Source of the DNA: Magnetospirillum sp. WYHS-4 | GTDB lineage: Bacteria > Pseudomonadota > Alphaproteobacteria > Rhodospirillales > GLO-3 | Direction of reading: 5' to 3' | Assembly: GCA_039908345.1 (NCBI GenBank) | Contig: JAMOBD010000004.1 | Coordinates: 1 to 64,000, forward strand | DNA: 64,000 bases | Shown: piece after piece, positions 7,619-14,553 of the stretch | How positions within the stretch are numbered: position 1 is the first letter of the stretch | How the letters are laid out: the number at the start of each line of letters is the position of its first letter | Translations under genes and position numbers: made by a program | The notes under the pieces: model-generated | What the model saw: only the letters and a program-made list of their open reading frames with translations | Databases searched by the model: none | What the model was told of the DNA's origin: nothing

Positions 7619-8158
7619 ATGCTCCGCCTGTTCGTCGGCCTTGCCCTACCCGCGGAAGCGCGCCAGCGGTTGGCCTTTCTTTGTGCCGGGGTGCCCAAGG
7701 CCCGTTGGGTAGCGCCCGAAAGTCTGCACTTGGCGCTGCGCTTCATCGGCGAGGTGGACGAAATCCAGGCCGAAGCCATCGACGCCAATCTTCTCGCCGT
7801 TCGCGCGCCTGCCTTCGACTTGGCCTTGAGCGGCGTCGGAACCTTCGAGCAGGGACGGCGGATGCGGGTGCTGTGGGCGGGCATCGAGCACCAGCCGGTC
7901 CTGGACCACCTGCAGGCCAAGGTGGAATCGGCGGCGGTGCGGGCCGGTCTGGCGCCGGAGGGCCGCAAGTTCTCCGCCCACGTCACCCTGGCCCGCTTCA
8001 AGGAAAACCCGCCCCGAGACCGCCTGGCCGCCTTCGTCCTGCACAACGCGTCCTTTCGCGCCGGGCCCTTCGCGGTACGCGAATTCATCCTCTATCGCAG
8101 CCACCTGGGCCGCGAAGGCGCCCATTACGAGGCGCTGGCCGAATATCCGCTACAGTAG
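7619..8158 (+). CDS. thpR: RNA 2',3'-cyclic phosphodiesterase (2'-5' RNA ligase family)
   Basis: A 179-residue 2H phosphoesterase. It has two internal repeats, each with a catalytic His: SLHLALRF (residues about 35-42) and SAHVTLARF (about 119-127). The first motif reads H-L-A-L where the family norm is H-x-T/S-x, so its Thr is replaced by Ala; the second, HVTL, is canonical. ThpR hydrolyses 2',3'-cyclic phosphate RNA ends and can ligate tRNA halves 2'-5' in vitro. Its 3' end overlaps the convergent HAD gene by nine bases. Confidence 0.9.
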   Translation: MLRLFVGLALPAEARQRLAFLCAGVPKARWVAPESLHLALRFIGEVDEIQAEAIDANLLAVRAPAFDLALSGVGTFEQGRRMRVLWAGIEHQPVLDHLQAKVESAAVRAGLAPEGRKFSAHVTLARFKENPPRDRLAAFVLHNASFRAGPFAVREFILYRSHLGREGAHYEALAEYPLQ

Positions 8159-8800
8159 CCCCGCCAAGTCGCGCATGTCGGCGAAGACCGCCGAGGCGCC
8201 GGCGGCACGGAGCATGTCGCCGTAACCAGGACCGCAGTGGCCGCCGCCGGCGAAGCCCAGCACCCGCATGCCGGCGGCGAGGCCGGCCTCGATCCCGGCG
8301 CGGGCGTCCTCGACGACGACGCAGCGGTCCGGTGCCGCCCCCATGGTCCGGGCGGCGTGGAGGAACAGATCGGGCGCCGGCTTGCCGCGCGCCACCTGGG
8401 AAGCGCTGAAAAGATGGCCGTCGAAATGGGCGATCAGGCCGGTGAGCGTCAGGGAATGGCGGATCTTTTCCGGCGCCCCCGACGAGGCCACGCACTTGGC
8501 GAAGGCGAGCGCCGGCACCGCTTCGGCCACGCCGGGACAGGGCGTCAGTTCGGCGGCGAAGGCCTCGAAGTCCTTGCGCCGCATTTCCGCTTCGAAGTCC
8601 GCGGGCAGGGGCCGGCCCCTGTCGGCCTCGATCATCGCCATCACCCGGCGCATGCTGATGCCGGTGAAGCGGGCCCGGCAGTCTTCGGGCTTCATGGGAT
8701 AGCCCAAGGCCGTCAGTTCGCGGGCCAGCAGGCGGCTGGCGATGGGCTCGCTGTCCACCAGCACGCCGTCGCAGTCGAAGATAATCAGGTCGATGTCCAT
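8150..8800 (-). CDS. HAD-superfamily phosphatase (phosphoglycolate phosphatase/beta-phosphoglucomutase-like)
   Basis: 216 residues with all HAD motifs: FDCDGVLVDSE (nucleophile Asp9 and acid/base Asp11), SSGAPEK (motif II Ser), RGKPAPD (motif III Lys) and VVVEDARAGIEAG (motif IV). The helical cap between motifs I and II is of the subclass I type, suggesting a small phosphorylated sugar or acid as substrate. I chose the start giving MDIDLIIF; a Met three codons earlier would overlap the upstream kinase gene. It is the last gene of a phosphatase-kinase-HAD group on the minus strand. Confidence 0.88.
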   Translation of the reverse strand: MDIDLIIFDCDGVLVDSEPIASRLLARELTALGYPMKPEDCRARFTGISMRRVMAMIEADRGRPLPADFEAEMRRKDFEAFAAELTPCPGVAEAVPALAFAKCVASSGAPEKIRHSLTLTGLIAHFDGHLFSASQVARGKPAPDLFLHAARTMGAAPDRCVVVEDARAGIEAGLAAGMRVLGFAGGGHCGPGYGDMLRAAGASAVFADMRDLAGLL

Positions 8801-8802
8801 GG

Positions 8803-9642
8803 TCAGCATCCGAACCGGGAAAGAATCCGTTCCACCGATCCCAGGTAGGAACCGCCGAACAGCCGGACATGTACCAGCAAGGGATAGAGATTGTAGATGT
8901 CGCGCCGTTCCTCGAAAAAGCCGGGCCTGAGCGGCCGCAGTTCCCCGTAGCGGCGGAAGAAGGCTTCGCCGAAGGTGCCGAACAGGGTGGAAAAGGCCAG
9001 TTCGATCTCGGGATCGCCGTAGTAGATGGCCGGGTCGATGAAGCCGGCGATGCGTCCCTTGCGGCACAGCACGTTGCCGCCCCACATGTCGCCGTGCAGC
9101 AGGGCGGGGGCGGCCGGTTCGGCGATCCAGGTGCCCAGACGGGCGCAGAAGGTTTCCAGCCGGGCCAGGGTGCGGGCCGGCAGGCCCGCCCGGTGCCCCA
9201 TGTGCAACAGCCGACGGTCGCGGAAGAACTCGACCCAGGACCCCGTCCAGGGATTGGGCTGGGGCAGGCCGCCGATCAGGGTGTCGCGGTCCAGCCCGAA
9301 GCGGGGCGCCGCGATGCCGTGCAGATCGGCCAGCAGTTCGGCCGCGTGGCTTTCAGCGCTATCGTCCAGGCTGCCCGAGGTTTCGATCCAGGTCATCAGC
9401 AGCAGGCCGTCGTCGGCATGCAGGACCTGAGGCACCGGCAAGCGGCTGTGGGCGGCCAGGTAGGACAGCATGTAGCCTTCGATGCCAAGCCCGCTGCCCG
9501 CGTCCCCGGCCTTGGCGACCAGCCGGCGGCCGTCTTCCAACTCGACGCGATAGACGTCGCCGACGCAGCCGCCCGACAAGGGCGTCAGCTTCAGCGGCCG
9601 GACCCCGACGGCCTCCCCGATGGCCGTCCGGAGGTCGCTCAC
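8803..9642 (-). CDS. Fructosamine kinase family protein
   Basis: 279 residues of the fructosamine-3-kinase/aminoglycoside phosphotransferase fold. The ATP-binding N-lobe has LSGGCVGDVYRVELEDGRRLVAK, the catalytic loop is LLHGDMWGGN and the metal-binding motif is FIDPAIYYGDPE. The family phosphorylates sugar adducts on proteins (deglycation); bacterial members may use ribulosamines. It starts with GTG and shares a 4-base GTGA overlap with the stop of the upstream phosphatase, so the two are translationally coupled. The pairing with a low-MW phosphatase is a recurring gene order. Confidence 0.9.
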   Translation of the reverse strand: MSDLRTAIGEAVGVRPLKLTPLSGGCVGDVYRVELEDGRRLVAKAGDAGSGLGIEGYMLSYLAAHSRLPVPQVLHADDGLLLMTWIETSGSLDDSAESHAAELLADLHGIAAPRFGLDRDTLIGGLPQPNPWTGSWVEFFRDRRLLHMGHRAGLPARTLARLETFCARLGTWIAEPAAPALLHGDMWGGNVLCRKGRIAGFIDPAIYYGDPEIELAFSTLFGTFGEAFFRRYGELRPLRPGFFEERRDIYNLYPLLVHVRLFGGSYLGSVERILSRFGC

Positions 9643-10112
9643 CGATGGTTCTCCCGGATATGGGCGAGCAGGCCCCGGGAAGCCGCTTCCGCGAGATCGA
9701 GCACCGTATCGAAGCCTTGCGGCCCGCCATAGTAGGGATCGGGCACTTCCCGACGGCCCGCCTGGGGCGCGAAGTCGAGGAACAGGCGCAAGCGGTGTTC
9801 CTCCCCCTTCGGGCAGAGCGCCTGCAGGTTGCGCAGGTTGTCGCGGTCCATGGCCAGCACGTAGTCGAACCGGTGGAAGTCCTCGCGCACCGCCTGACGG
9901 GCCCGCAGGGGGCTGAGATCGACGCCGCGCCGGGCGGCGGCGGCCTGGCTGCGGGCATCGGGCGGCTCGCCCACGTGGTAGGCGCCGGTGCCGGCGGAAT
10001 CCACGTGGATATGCCCGGCCAGCCCCTCCTTTTCAACCAGGGCGCGGAACACGCCCTCGGCGGTGGGGGAACGGCAGATGTTGCCCAGACAGACGAACAG
10101 GACGCGGACCAT
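9639..10112 (-). CDS. Low-molecular-weight protein-tyrosine phosphatase
   Basis: 157 residues. The P-loop CLGNICRS near the N-terminus supplies the catalytic Cys and Arg (C-x5-R-S), and DPYYGG at the C-terminal side supplies the general-acid Asp. I start at MVRVLFVCLGN, preceded by a strong GGAGGAG; an upstream Met has no ribosome-binding site. Substrates may be phosphotyrosine proteins or small phosphosugars. Coupling to the fructosamine-kinase-like gene hints that it acts in the same deglycation step, as has been suggested for this pair; this is inference. Confidence 0.93.
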   Translation of the reverse strand: MVRVLFVCLGNICRSPTAEGVFRALVEKEGLAGHIHVDSAGTGAYHVGEPPDARSQAAAARRGVDLSPLRARQAVREDFHRFDYVLAMDRDNLRNLQALCPKGEEHRLRLFLDFAPQAGRREVPDPYYGGPQGFDTVLDLAEAASRGLLAHIRENHR

Positions 10113-10184
10113 GGGCGGCTCCTCCGGTTGCCTTCGGCGTCGGATACCATGGCGCTCCATGGCCGACAAGAACGGAAGAAGGGC

Positions 10185-10913
10185 TCAGAAGCGGATCAGG
10201 CTCACCGTGCCGCCCTGGCGGGCGGTCAGGATCGTCTGCTCCCAGGAACGGCCGGGGAAGTCCCGGATTTCCGAGACTCCCGGCACGGAGAACAGGATGC
10301 GCAGGCACAATCCCTTCGCGGTCGCGCCGTCCGCGTTGCGGGCGAGGAAAAAGGTCGGATAGCGCTCCGCGGACAAGGCCAGGAAAGCCCAACCCTGGGT
10401 TCGAACGAATTCGTCCACAGCTTCGACCACCCCGAACCCCATGGCCTGGGCCTCTTCATGCTTGGCATAGTCGTGGCCAAGGATGAAACCGTCCGGCTTG
10501 ATCTTGGGCGCGAAGGCGTCAAGGTCCGCCTTGACGCCTTCGTAGCTATGCAGGCCGTCGATGTAGATCCAGTCCAGCGACCCGTCCGGAAACCGGGAGA
10601 CGACATCGCCCGAGAATCCCCGGTGCACCGCCACTTGGCCGGCGCCGACCTCCTTGGCGAAACGTACCTGGATGCTGCGGTGGAGGGCGTCGCCTTCCTC
10701 CTCGCTCCAATTGGAGGGATCGTTGCGATAGTCCTCGCGGTCCTGGTGGGTCCAGGGATCGATCAAATGCAGGCGACCAGGTTCGGCGGCATCGAGGATG
10801 CGCCGGGAGAAATCGCCTCGGGCTACTCCGATCTCCGCCACCTGCCCACCCTTGGGCATCAGGAACATCAGGTCTTCGCGCGAAGCGGGGACATAAAGCA
10901 TGGGGCTTTCCAT
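10185..10913 (-). CDS. Class I SAM-dependent methyltransferase (Methyltransf_24-like)
   Basis: 242 residues. QVAEIGVARGDFSRRIL is the glycine-rich SAM loop (motif I), DWIYIDGLHSYEGVKADL is the motif IV region with the IDGLHSYE signature of Methyltransf_24, and GGFILGHDY-type strands follow (here PDGFILGHDYAKHEE). Such proteins often methylate sugars or small molecules, but the substrate is unknown. It is divergent from the uracil-DNA glycosylase gene, separated by about 50 bases. A start four codons in (MLYVP) is also possible. Confidence 0.8.
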   Translation of the reverse strand: MESPMLYVPASREDLMFLMPKGGQVAEIGVARGDFSRRILDAAEPGRLHLIDPWTHQDREDYRNDPSNWSEEEGDALHRSIQVRFAKEVGAGQVAVHRGFSGDVVSRFPDGSLDWIYIDGLHSYEGVKADLDAFAPKIKPDGFILGHDYAKHEEAQAMGFGVVEAVDEFVRTQGWAFLALSAERYPTFFLARNADGATAKGLCLRILFSVPGVSEIRDFPGRSWEQTILTARQGGTVSLIRF

Positions 10914-10966
10914 CGGACTGGGGCAAGGTCATGCTGGCACAAACGCCCCCTCCTCGCAAAGCAGGA

Positions 10967-11554
10967 ATGAGTATCGAGCCCCTCGCCACAGCCCTCGCCG
11001 AAGCCCGCGCCTGCATCCTGTGCCGGGACCGCCTGCCCTTGGGCCCGCGGCCGGTGCTGCGGGCGGAAGCGGGCGCCCGCCTGCTGATCGTCGGCCAGGC
11101 GCCCGGTACCCGCGTGCACGAAACCGGCATTCCCTGGAACGATCCGTCGGGCGACCGCCTGCGGGACTGGATGGGAGTGGACCGCGAAACCTTCTACGAC
11201 GCCACCCGCATCGCCATCGTCCCCATGGGGCTCTGCTATCCGGGCCGCGACGCCAAAGGAGGCGACAATCCGCCGTGTCCCGAATGCGCCCCCCTTTGGC
11301 ACCCCCGTATCCGGCCGCTGCTGCCCGATATCCGCCTGACCTTGCTGGTCGGCCGATATGCCCAGGCCTTCTACCTGGGAACTAGGCGGCACAATGACCT
11401 GACCGGAACCGTGGCCGCCTGGCGGGACTACCTGCCGGACTTCCTGCCCCTGCCTCATCCCAGCTGGCGCAACACCGCCTGGCTGAAGCGTCATCCCTGG
11501 TTCACCGAAGAGTTACTGCCGGAACTGCGTCGACGGGTGACCGGGCTGTCGTGA
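10967..11554 (+). CDS. Uracil-DNA glycosylase family protein (Fe-S type)
   Basis: 195 residues. RLLIVGQAPGTRVHETG holds the GQAPG catalytic loop of family-4-like uracil-DNA glycosylases, and LPHPSWRN is the second DNA-binding loop. Cysteines ACILC near the N-terminus and PPCPEC in the middle are placed to bind a 4Fe-4S cluster. It removes deaminated or damaged bases from DNA. I start at MSIEPL, where family similarity begins; an in-frame Met 12 codons earlier is possible. Confidence 0.85.
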   Translation: MSIEPLATALAEARACILCRDRLPLGPRPVLRAEAGARLLIVGQAPGTRVHETGIPWNDPSGDRLRDWMGVDRETFYDATRIAIVPMGLCYPGRDAKGGDNPPCPECAPLWHPRIRPLLPDIRLTLLVGRYAQAFYLGTRRHNDLTGTVAAWRDYLPDFLPLPHPSWRNTAWLKRHPWFTEELLPELRRRVTGLS

Positions 11555-11560
11555 GCCGCT

Positions 11561-13636
11561 ATGATCCGCGCCATGCCGCGCCTCGTTCTCGCCTTGCTGG
11601 TCTTTCTGCTGTCCGCCCCGCCGGTGCGGGCCGATACCGTTTCGCCCTGGGTTCCGGGCGGCGAGACGGCGGTCCGCCTCGTCGCTGCGACCGAGGCGGT
11701 GGGCGACGGCCGTACCGCCACCCTGGGCCTGCAGTTCCGCCTGGGCGGGGACTGGAAGATCTATTGGCGTTCGCCGGGCGACGCCGGCTATCCGCCGCGG
11801 CCCGACTGGAGCGGCTCGGAGAACGTCGACGAGATCGACGTCCGCTGGCCGGCGCCCCACCGCTTTTCCATCCTGGGTATCGAGACCCTGGGCTACAAGA
11901 CCGAGGTCGTTCTGCCGCTTCATGTCACCCTGAAGGAGCCGGGACGGCCGCTGGTCCTCAAGGGAAGCGTCGACTATCTGGCCTGCGCCGACATCTGCGT
12001 GCCCTTCGCCGCCCAGGTGGCCCTCGACCTGCCGGCTGGTCCGGCCCGCCCCAGCCCGCAGGCCCCTTTGATCGGGCGGTTCCTGGCCCAGGTGCCGGGC
12101 GACGGCACCGCCGCCGGCATGACCATCGAGGCGGCGAAGGCCACGCCCGACGGCCGGACGCTACGCATCGCCGCCCGTTCCACATCGCCTTTCGTGGCGC
12201 CCGATATCTACTTGGAAGGGCCCGAGTCCCTGAGCTTCTCCGCACCCAAGGTCGCCCTGACGGAAGGCAATTCCCGCGCCCTGCTGGAGGTAGAGGTCTC
12301 AGGCGCGAAAGGACCCTTGGCGGGCACGCCCCTGATCCTCACCCTGGTGGACGGCGACCGTTCCGCCGAGACCCGGACGGTCGTGGCGGCAGGCGGCACG
12401 ACCACGGTAGACGGCCCATCGCTGCTGTCCATCCTGGGCCTGGCCCTGTTGGGCGGGCTGGTGCTCAACCTGATGCCCTGCGTACTGCCGGTGCTGTCCC
12501 TGAAATTGCTGGGCGCGGTCAAGCACGGCGGCGCGGAACGGCGTCTGGTGCGCTACAGCTTCATCGCCTCCGCCCTCGGCATCGTCGCCGCCTTCCTGAT
12601 GCTGGCCGGCGCCTTGGCCGCGCTCAAGGGGGCGGGCGCCTCGGTGGGCTGGGGCATCCAGTTCCAGCAGCCCTGGTTCCTGGCCGCCATGACGGTGATC
12701 GTCGCCCTGTTCGCCTGCAATCTCTGGGGATTCTTCGAACTGCGCCTGCCGGAATGGGTCTCCGACCTGGGCGAGCATGCCAGTCATGTGCACGGCCTGG
12801 GCGGCCATTTCCTCACCGGCATGCTGGCGACGCTGCTGGCCACGCCCTGCTCGGCCCCCTTCCTGGGAACCGCCGTGGGCTTTTCCCTCGCGCGCGGGTC
12901 CATGGAGATCTTCGCCGTCTTCGCCGCCCTGGGGGTGGGGCTGGCGGCCCCCTACCTGCTGGTGGCCACCGCGCCCGGGCTCGCCACCCGCATGCCCCGG
13001 CCAGGCCGCTGGATGGTCATCCTCAAGCAGGTGCTGGGCGTCGCCCTGGCCGGCACGGGGCTTTGGCTGCTGGCGGTGCTGGCGGCCGAAGTGGGAGCCC
13101 TGGGAGCCACGGCGGTAGGCGTGCTGGTGTTGGGCCTCGGCATGGCCTTATACGTCCGCCACCGCTGGCAAAAGAGCCTGGGCGGCCGGGCGGCCGGAAT
13201 CGCCCTGCTCTGCGCCGTCCTGGCGGTGGCGGCCGCCTTGGGCCTGGACAACGGCGGAACCGGCAAGGCCGCCGATCCCATGCAAGGGCTGTGGAAGCCC
13301 TTCGACGAGGCGGCCATCCCGGCCCTGGTGGCCCAGGGCCGGACCGTCTTCGTCGACGTCACGGCCGAATGGTGCATCACCTGCCGGGTCAACAAGTCCC
13401 TTGTCCTGTCCCAGGACGAGGTGCGCCAACGCTTGGCGGTCCCCGGCGTCATCGCCATGCAGGCGGACTGGACGCGGCCCGACGAGGCCATTTCCCGCTA
13501 TCTGGCGCGCTTCGGGCGTTATGGCATCCCTTTCAACGCGGTCTATGGGCCCGGCCTGCCCGAAGGCCTCGCCTTGCCGGAACTGCTGACCCGCGACAAA
13601 GTCCTGGAGGCCCTGGCGCGAGCGGCGGAGAAATAG
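11561..13636 (+). CDS. dsbD: Thiol:disulfide interchange protein, DsbD/ScsB type
   Basis: 691 residues. A signal peptide (LVLALLVFLLSAPPVRA) precedes a long periplasmic DsbD-alpha-like domain with two cysteines in YLACADICVP. Next comes the eight-helix membrane domain with the paired cysteines LMPCVLPVLSLKLLG and TPCSAPFLG. A C-terminal thioredoxin domain has DVTAEWCITCRVNK. It carries electrons from cytoplasmic thioredoxin across the inner membrane to periplasmic thiol proteins. Length and N-domain size fit the longer ScsB-like branch. The gene may start at Met1 or Met5. It is followed by a hairpin and then a peroxiredoxin gene. Confidence 0.93.
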   Translation: MIRAMPRLVLALLVFLLSAPPVRADTVSPWVPGGETAVRLVAATEAVGDGRTATLGLQFRLGGDWKIYWRSPGDAGYPPRPDWSGSENVDEIDVRWPAPHRFSILGIETLGYKTEVVLPLHVTLKEPGRPLVLKGSVDYLACADICVPFAAQVALDLPAGPARPSPQAPLIGRFLAQVPGDGTAAGMTIEAAKATPDGRTLRIAARSTSPFVAPDIYLEGPESLSFSAPKVALTEGNSRALLEVEVSGAKGPLAGTPLILTLVDGDRSAETRTVVAAGGTTTVDGPSLLSILGLALLGGLVLNLMPCVLPVLSLKLLGAVKHGGAERRLVRYSFIASALGIVAAFLMLAGALAALKGAGASVGWGIQFQQPWFLAAMTVIVALFACNLWGFFELRLPEWVSDLGEHASHVHGLGGHFLTGMLATLLATPCSAPFLGTAVGFSLARGSMEIFAVFAALGVGLAAPYLLVATAPGLATRMPRPGRWMVILKQVLGVALAGTGLWLLAVLAAEVGALGATAVGVLVLGLGMALYVRHRWQKSLGGRAAGIALLCAVLAVAAALGLDNGGTGKAADPMQGLWKPFDEAAIPALVAQGRTVFVDVTAEWCITCRVNKSLVLSQDEVRQRLAVPGVIAMQADWTRPDEAISRYLARFGRYGIPFNAVYGPGLPEGLALPELLTRDKVLEALARAAEK

Positions 13637-13645
13637 CGCAAGGAG

Positions 13646-13666
13646 GGCTTGGAATCGTTCCAAGCC
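13646..13666 (+). terminator. Hairpin after dsbD
   Basis: A perfect 9-bp stem (GGCTTGGAA / TTCCAAGCC) with a TCG loop starts 10 bases after the dsbD stop. It is followed by TTCCCTATCT rather than a full T-run, so it may attenuate rather than terminate. Confidence 0.5.
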
Positions 13667-13749
13667 TTCCCTATCTAAGTGCGATACCGGCCCCGGCCTT
13701 CGCCGGTGCGGGGGAGTTCGTCAATAATCGGAAAGAGGTTCGTACAGCC

Positions 13750-14232
13750 ATGATCAAGGTCGGCGATCGCATTCCGTCCGGGACCTTCAAGGAACTGGGC
13801 GACGAGGGCTTCAACGACGTCTCCACGGACGCCGTGTTCAAGGGACGCAAGGTGGTGATGTTCGGCATCCCCGGCGCCTTCACCCCCACCTGTTCGCAGC
13901 AGCACCTGCCGGGCTACGTTTCCAAGGCCGGCGACCTGAAATCCAAGGGCATCGACGAAATCGTCTGCATGGCGGTCAACGACGCCTTCGTGATGAAGGC
14001 CTGGGGCGACGCCCAGGGCGCGGCGGGCAAGGTGCGCATGCTGGCCGACGGCAACGGCACCCTGACCAAGGCCATGGGGCTGGATCTGGACGCGTCGGGC
14101 TTCGGCATGGGCCTGCGCTGCCATCGCTTTTCCATGATGGTGGAAGACGGGGTGGTGAAGACCCTGCACGTGGAACCCAACCCCGGCGCGCTGGACCAAG
14201 CCGCCTGCGAGGTGATCCTGAAGGAAGTCTGA
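13750..14232 (+). CDS. Peroxiredoxin, Prx5/hybrid-Prx type
   Basis: 160 residues, beginning MIKVGDRIPSGTF. The peroxidatic Cys is Cys48 in IPGAFTPTCSQ, the P-G-A-F-T-P-x-C-S signature of the Prx5 branch. A further Cys lies in GLRCHRF in the C-terminal part. It reduces hydrogen peroxide and alkyl peroxides, using glutathione/glutaredoxin or thioredoxin. GAAAGAGG precedes the ATG. Lying behind dsbD, it may belong to a redox-defence unit. A strong terminator follows. Confidence 0.95.
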   Translation: MIKVGDRIPSGTFKELGDEGFNDVSTDAVFKGRKVVMFGIPGAFTPTCSQQHLPGYVSKAGDLKSKGIDEIVCMAVNDAFVMKAWGDAQGAAGKVRMLADGNGTLTKAMGLDLDASGFGMGLRCHRFSMMVEDGVVKTLHVEPNPGALDQAACEVILKEV

Positions 14233-14258
14233 GTTTTATCCGCAATCGCGGCGATCCG

Positions 14259-14283
14259 GCGGGGCCTTCGGGCCCCGCTTTTC
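14259..14283 (+). terminator. Rho-independent terminator of the peroxiredoxin gene
   Basis: GCGGGGCC-TTCG-GGCCCCGC, a UUCG tetraloop hairpin, followed directly by TTTTCGTTT. This is a textbook terminator 26 bases after the stop. Confidence 0.88.
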
Positions 14284-14354
14284 GTTTGGAGCGGATTCCG
14301 AGAAGAGAGATGAGGCTCTCGAGTCCGCCTCTGGCCGCCCGCCCTCCGGGCGGA

Positions 14355-14491
14355 GCGATGAGCAATTCCGTCAAAGCCGGAATTGCTCTAGGGGCCGGCC
14401 GAAGGAGATCCCCTCCCGGCCTTGCGGCCGGGAGGGTCACCCTTCTATGTATTTTACCGTGGAATCGCCCACGGCCTTTCCCTTGCTAAGC
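14355..14491 (-). ncRNA. tracrRNA of the type II-C CRISPR system
   Basis: Bases 14457-14491 form an anti-repeat. On the minus strand it begins GCTTAGCAAGGGAAAGGCC, which pairs with the 3' half of the repeat over 19 positions (one mismatch, one wobble), and it ends CCACGG(T), which pairs with the repeat's 5' GCCGTGG. The parts between form the usual internal bulge. The tail then folds into GGG-TGA-CCC (a possible nexus), an 11-bp hairpin (CCCTCCCGGCC/GGCCGGGAGGG, 14411-14436) and a 10-bp hairpin (GAGCAATTCC/GGAATTGCTC, 14360-14388). A -10/-35 pair places the 5' end at about 14491. The 3' end is uncertain because no U-tract follows the last hairpin. It is transcribed away from cas9. Confidence 0.82.
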
Positions 14492-14497
14492 GAGACG

Positions 14498-14525
14498 ATT
14501 TTAGCGACGATCATCAAAGATGCAA
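14498..14525 (-). promoter_or_regulatory. Promoter of the tracrRNA
   Basis: Minus-strand TTGCAT, 16-base spacer, TAAAAT. The TAAAAT ends seven bases before the first anti-repeat base, so the predicted start coincides with the anti-repeat 5' end. The -35 is a weak match. Confidence 0.6.
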
Positions 14526-14553
14526 GCGTTTATTCATGACAAAGGATTTGGTT

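Noticed and set aside
14457-14553. A plus-strand tracrRNA running toward cas9
   Set aside because: On the plus strand only about 60 bases remain between the anti-repeat and cas9, with no hairpin tail, and it would pair with plus-strand crRNA, against the other orientation signs.
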